NCBI GenBank assembly: GCA_937973585.1
Contig: CALJKN010000032.1
Coordinates: forward strand, 1 to 5,290
Length of the DNA: 5,290 nucleotides
Source of the DNA: an uncultured Helicobacteraceae bacterium
GTDB taxonomy: Bacteria > Campylobacterota > Campylobacteria > Campylobacterales > UBA6016
Reading direction: 5' to 3'
In this document: piece after piece, positions 5,258-5,290 of the stretch
How the letters are laid out: every line of letters starts with the position of its first letter
How positions within the stretch are numbered: position 1 is the stretch's first letter
Notes under the pieces: generated by a model
Database searches by the model: none
What the model saw: the letters and a program-made list of their open reading frames with translations, nothing else
What the model was told of the DNA's origin: nothing
Made by a program: the position numbers and the translations under genes

Positions 5258-5290
5258 TTAGAGCCTAAAAAAGTTTTCATAGTTTTTTGA
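5258..5290 (-). CDS. Possible C-terminal end of an upstream gene (partial)
   Basis: On the - strand the frame entering from the window edge reads SKNYENFFRL and stops at TAA 5260-5258, two bases before the flavoprotein ATG. That spacing copies the flavoprotein-nifT junction, so this is plausibly the tail of the preceding operon gene. A competing open frame reads QKTMKTFLGSKNAV and ends at TGA 5247-5245, overlapping the flavoprotein start. Ten codons are too few to identify a product. Confidence 0.35.
   Translation of the reverse strand, partial: SKNYENFFRL

Noticed and set aside
3868..5261. Open frames on the + strand opposite the flavoprotein
   Set aside because: The - strand protein has all superfamily motifs over its whole length; the + strand translations resemble no family I know.

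Overview
The window looks like the end of a contig from a Gram-negative bacterium that fixes nitrogen and is chemotactic. The style of the genes, the moderate GC content, the tight operon spacing and the AGGAG-type ribosome sites suggest Campylobacterota (a Sulfurimonas/Sulfuricurvum-like organism). That assignment is an inference from general resemblance, not from a marker gene. The first 26 bases are not biological: they match the 3' part of the Illumina TruSeq read-1 adapter, so the left edge is a library or assembly artefact.

Layout. On the + strand are the last ~124 codons of an MFS transporter (27-400, cut by the contig end) and, one base after its stop, a complete GTG-started crcB/fluC fluoride channel gene (402-782). 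A 9-bp perfect hairpin (786-814) separates this pair from everything to the right, which lies on the - strand and converges on it. Reading the - strand from right to left, there is a possible 10-codon tail of an unidentified gene (5258-5290), a complete FAD flavoprotein of the fumarate reductase / L-aspartate oxidase superfamily (3609-5255), a NifT/FixU gene two bases after it (3388-3606), a 283-bp intergenic region and a 759-codon gene (825-3104). The intergenic region holds two 65-bp direct repeats and a hairpin.

The standout is the 825-3104 gene. It is a full ammonium transporter (signal peptide, 11-helix Amt core, Asp/twin-His/Phe-gate residues all present) fused in frame to two HAMP-like segments and a complete chemoreceptor (MCP) signalling hairpin. 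There is no conventional periplasmic ligand-binding domain; the Amt pore takes its place. It therefore reads as an ammonium transceptor wired to CheA/CheW. I know of Amt-histidine kinase and Amt-GGDEF fusions, but I do not recall a characterised Amt-chemoreceptor.

Context ties the right-hand genes together. NifT marks a nitrogen-fixation locus, the flavoprotein is tightly coupled to nifT, and an ammonium sensor/transporter next to nif fits a cell that would swim according to fixed nitrogen and fix N2 when it is scarce. This functional link is inferred from position only. The MFS-crcB pair is on the opposite strand and appears unrelated.
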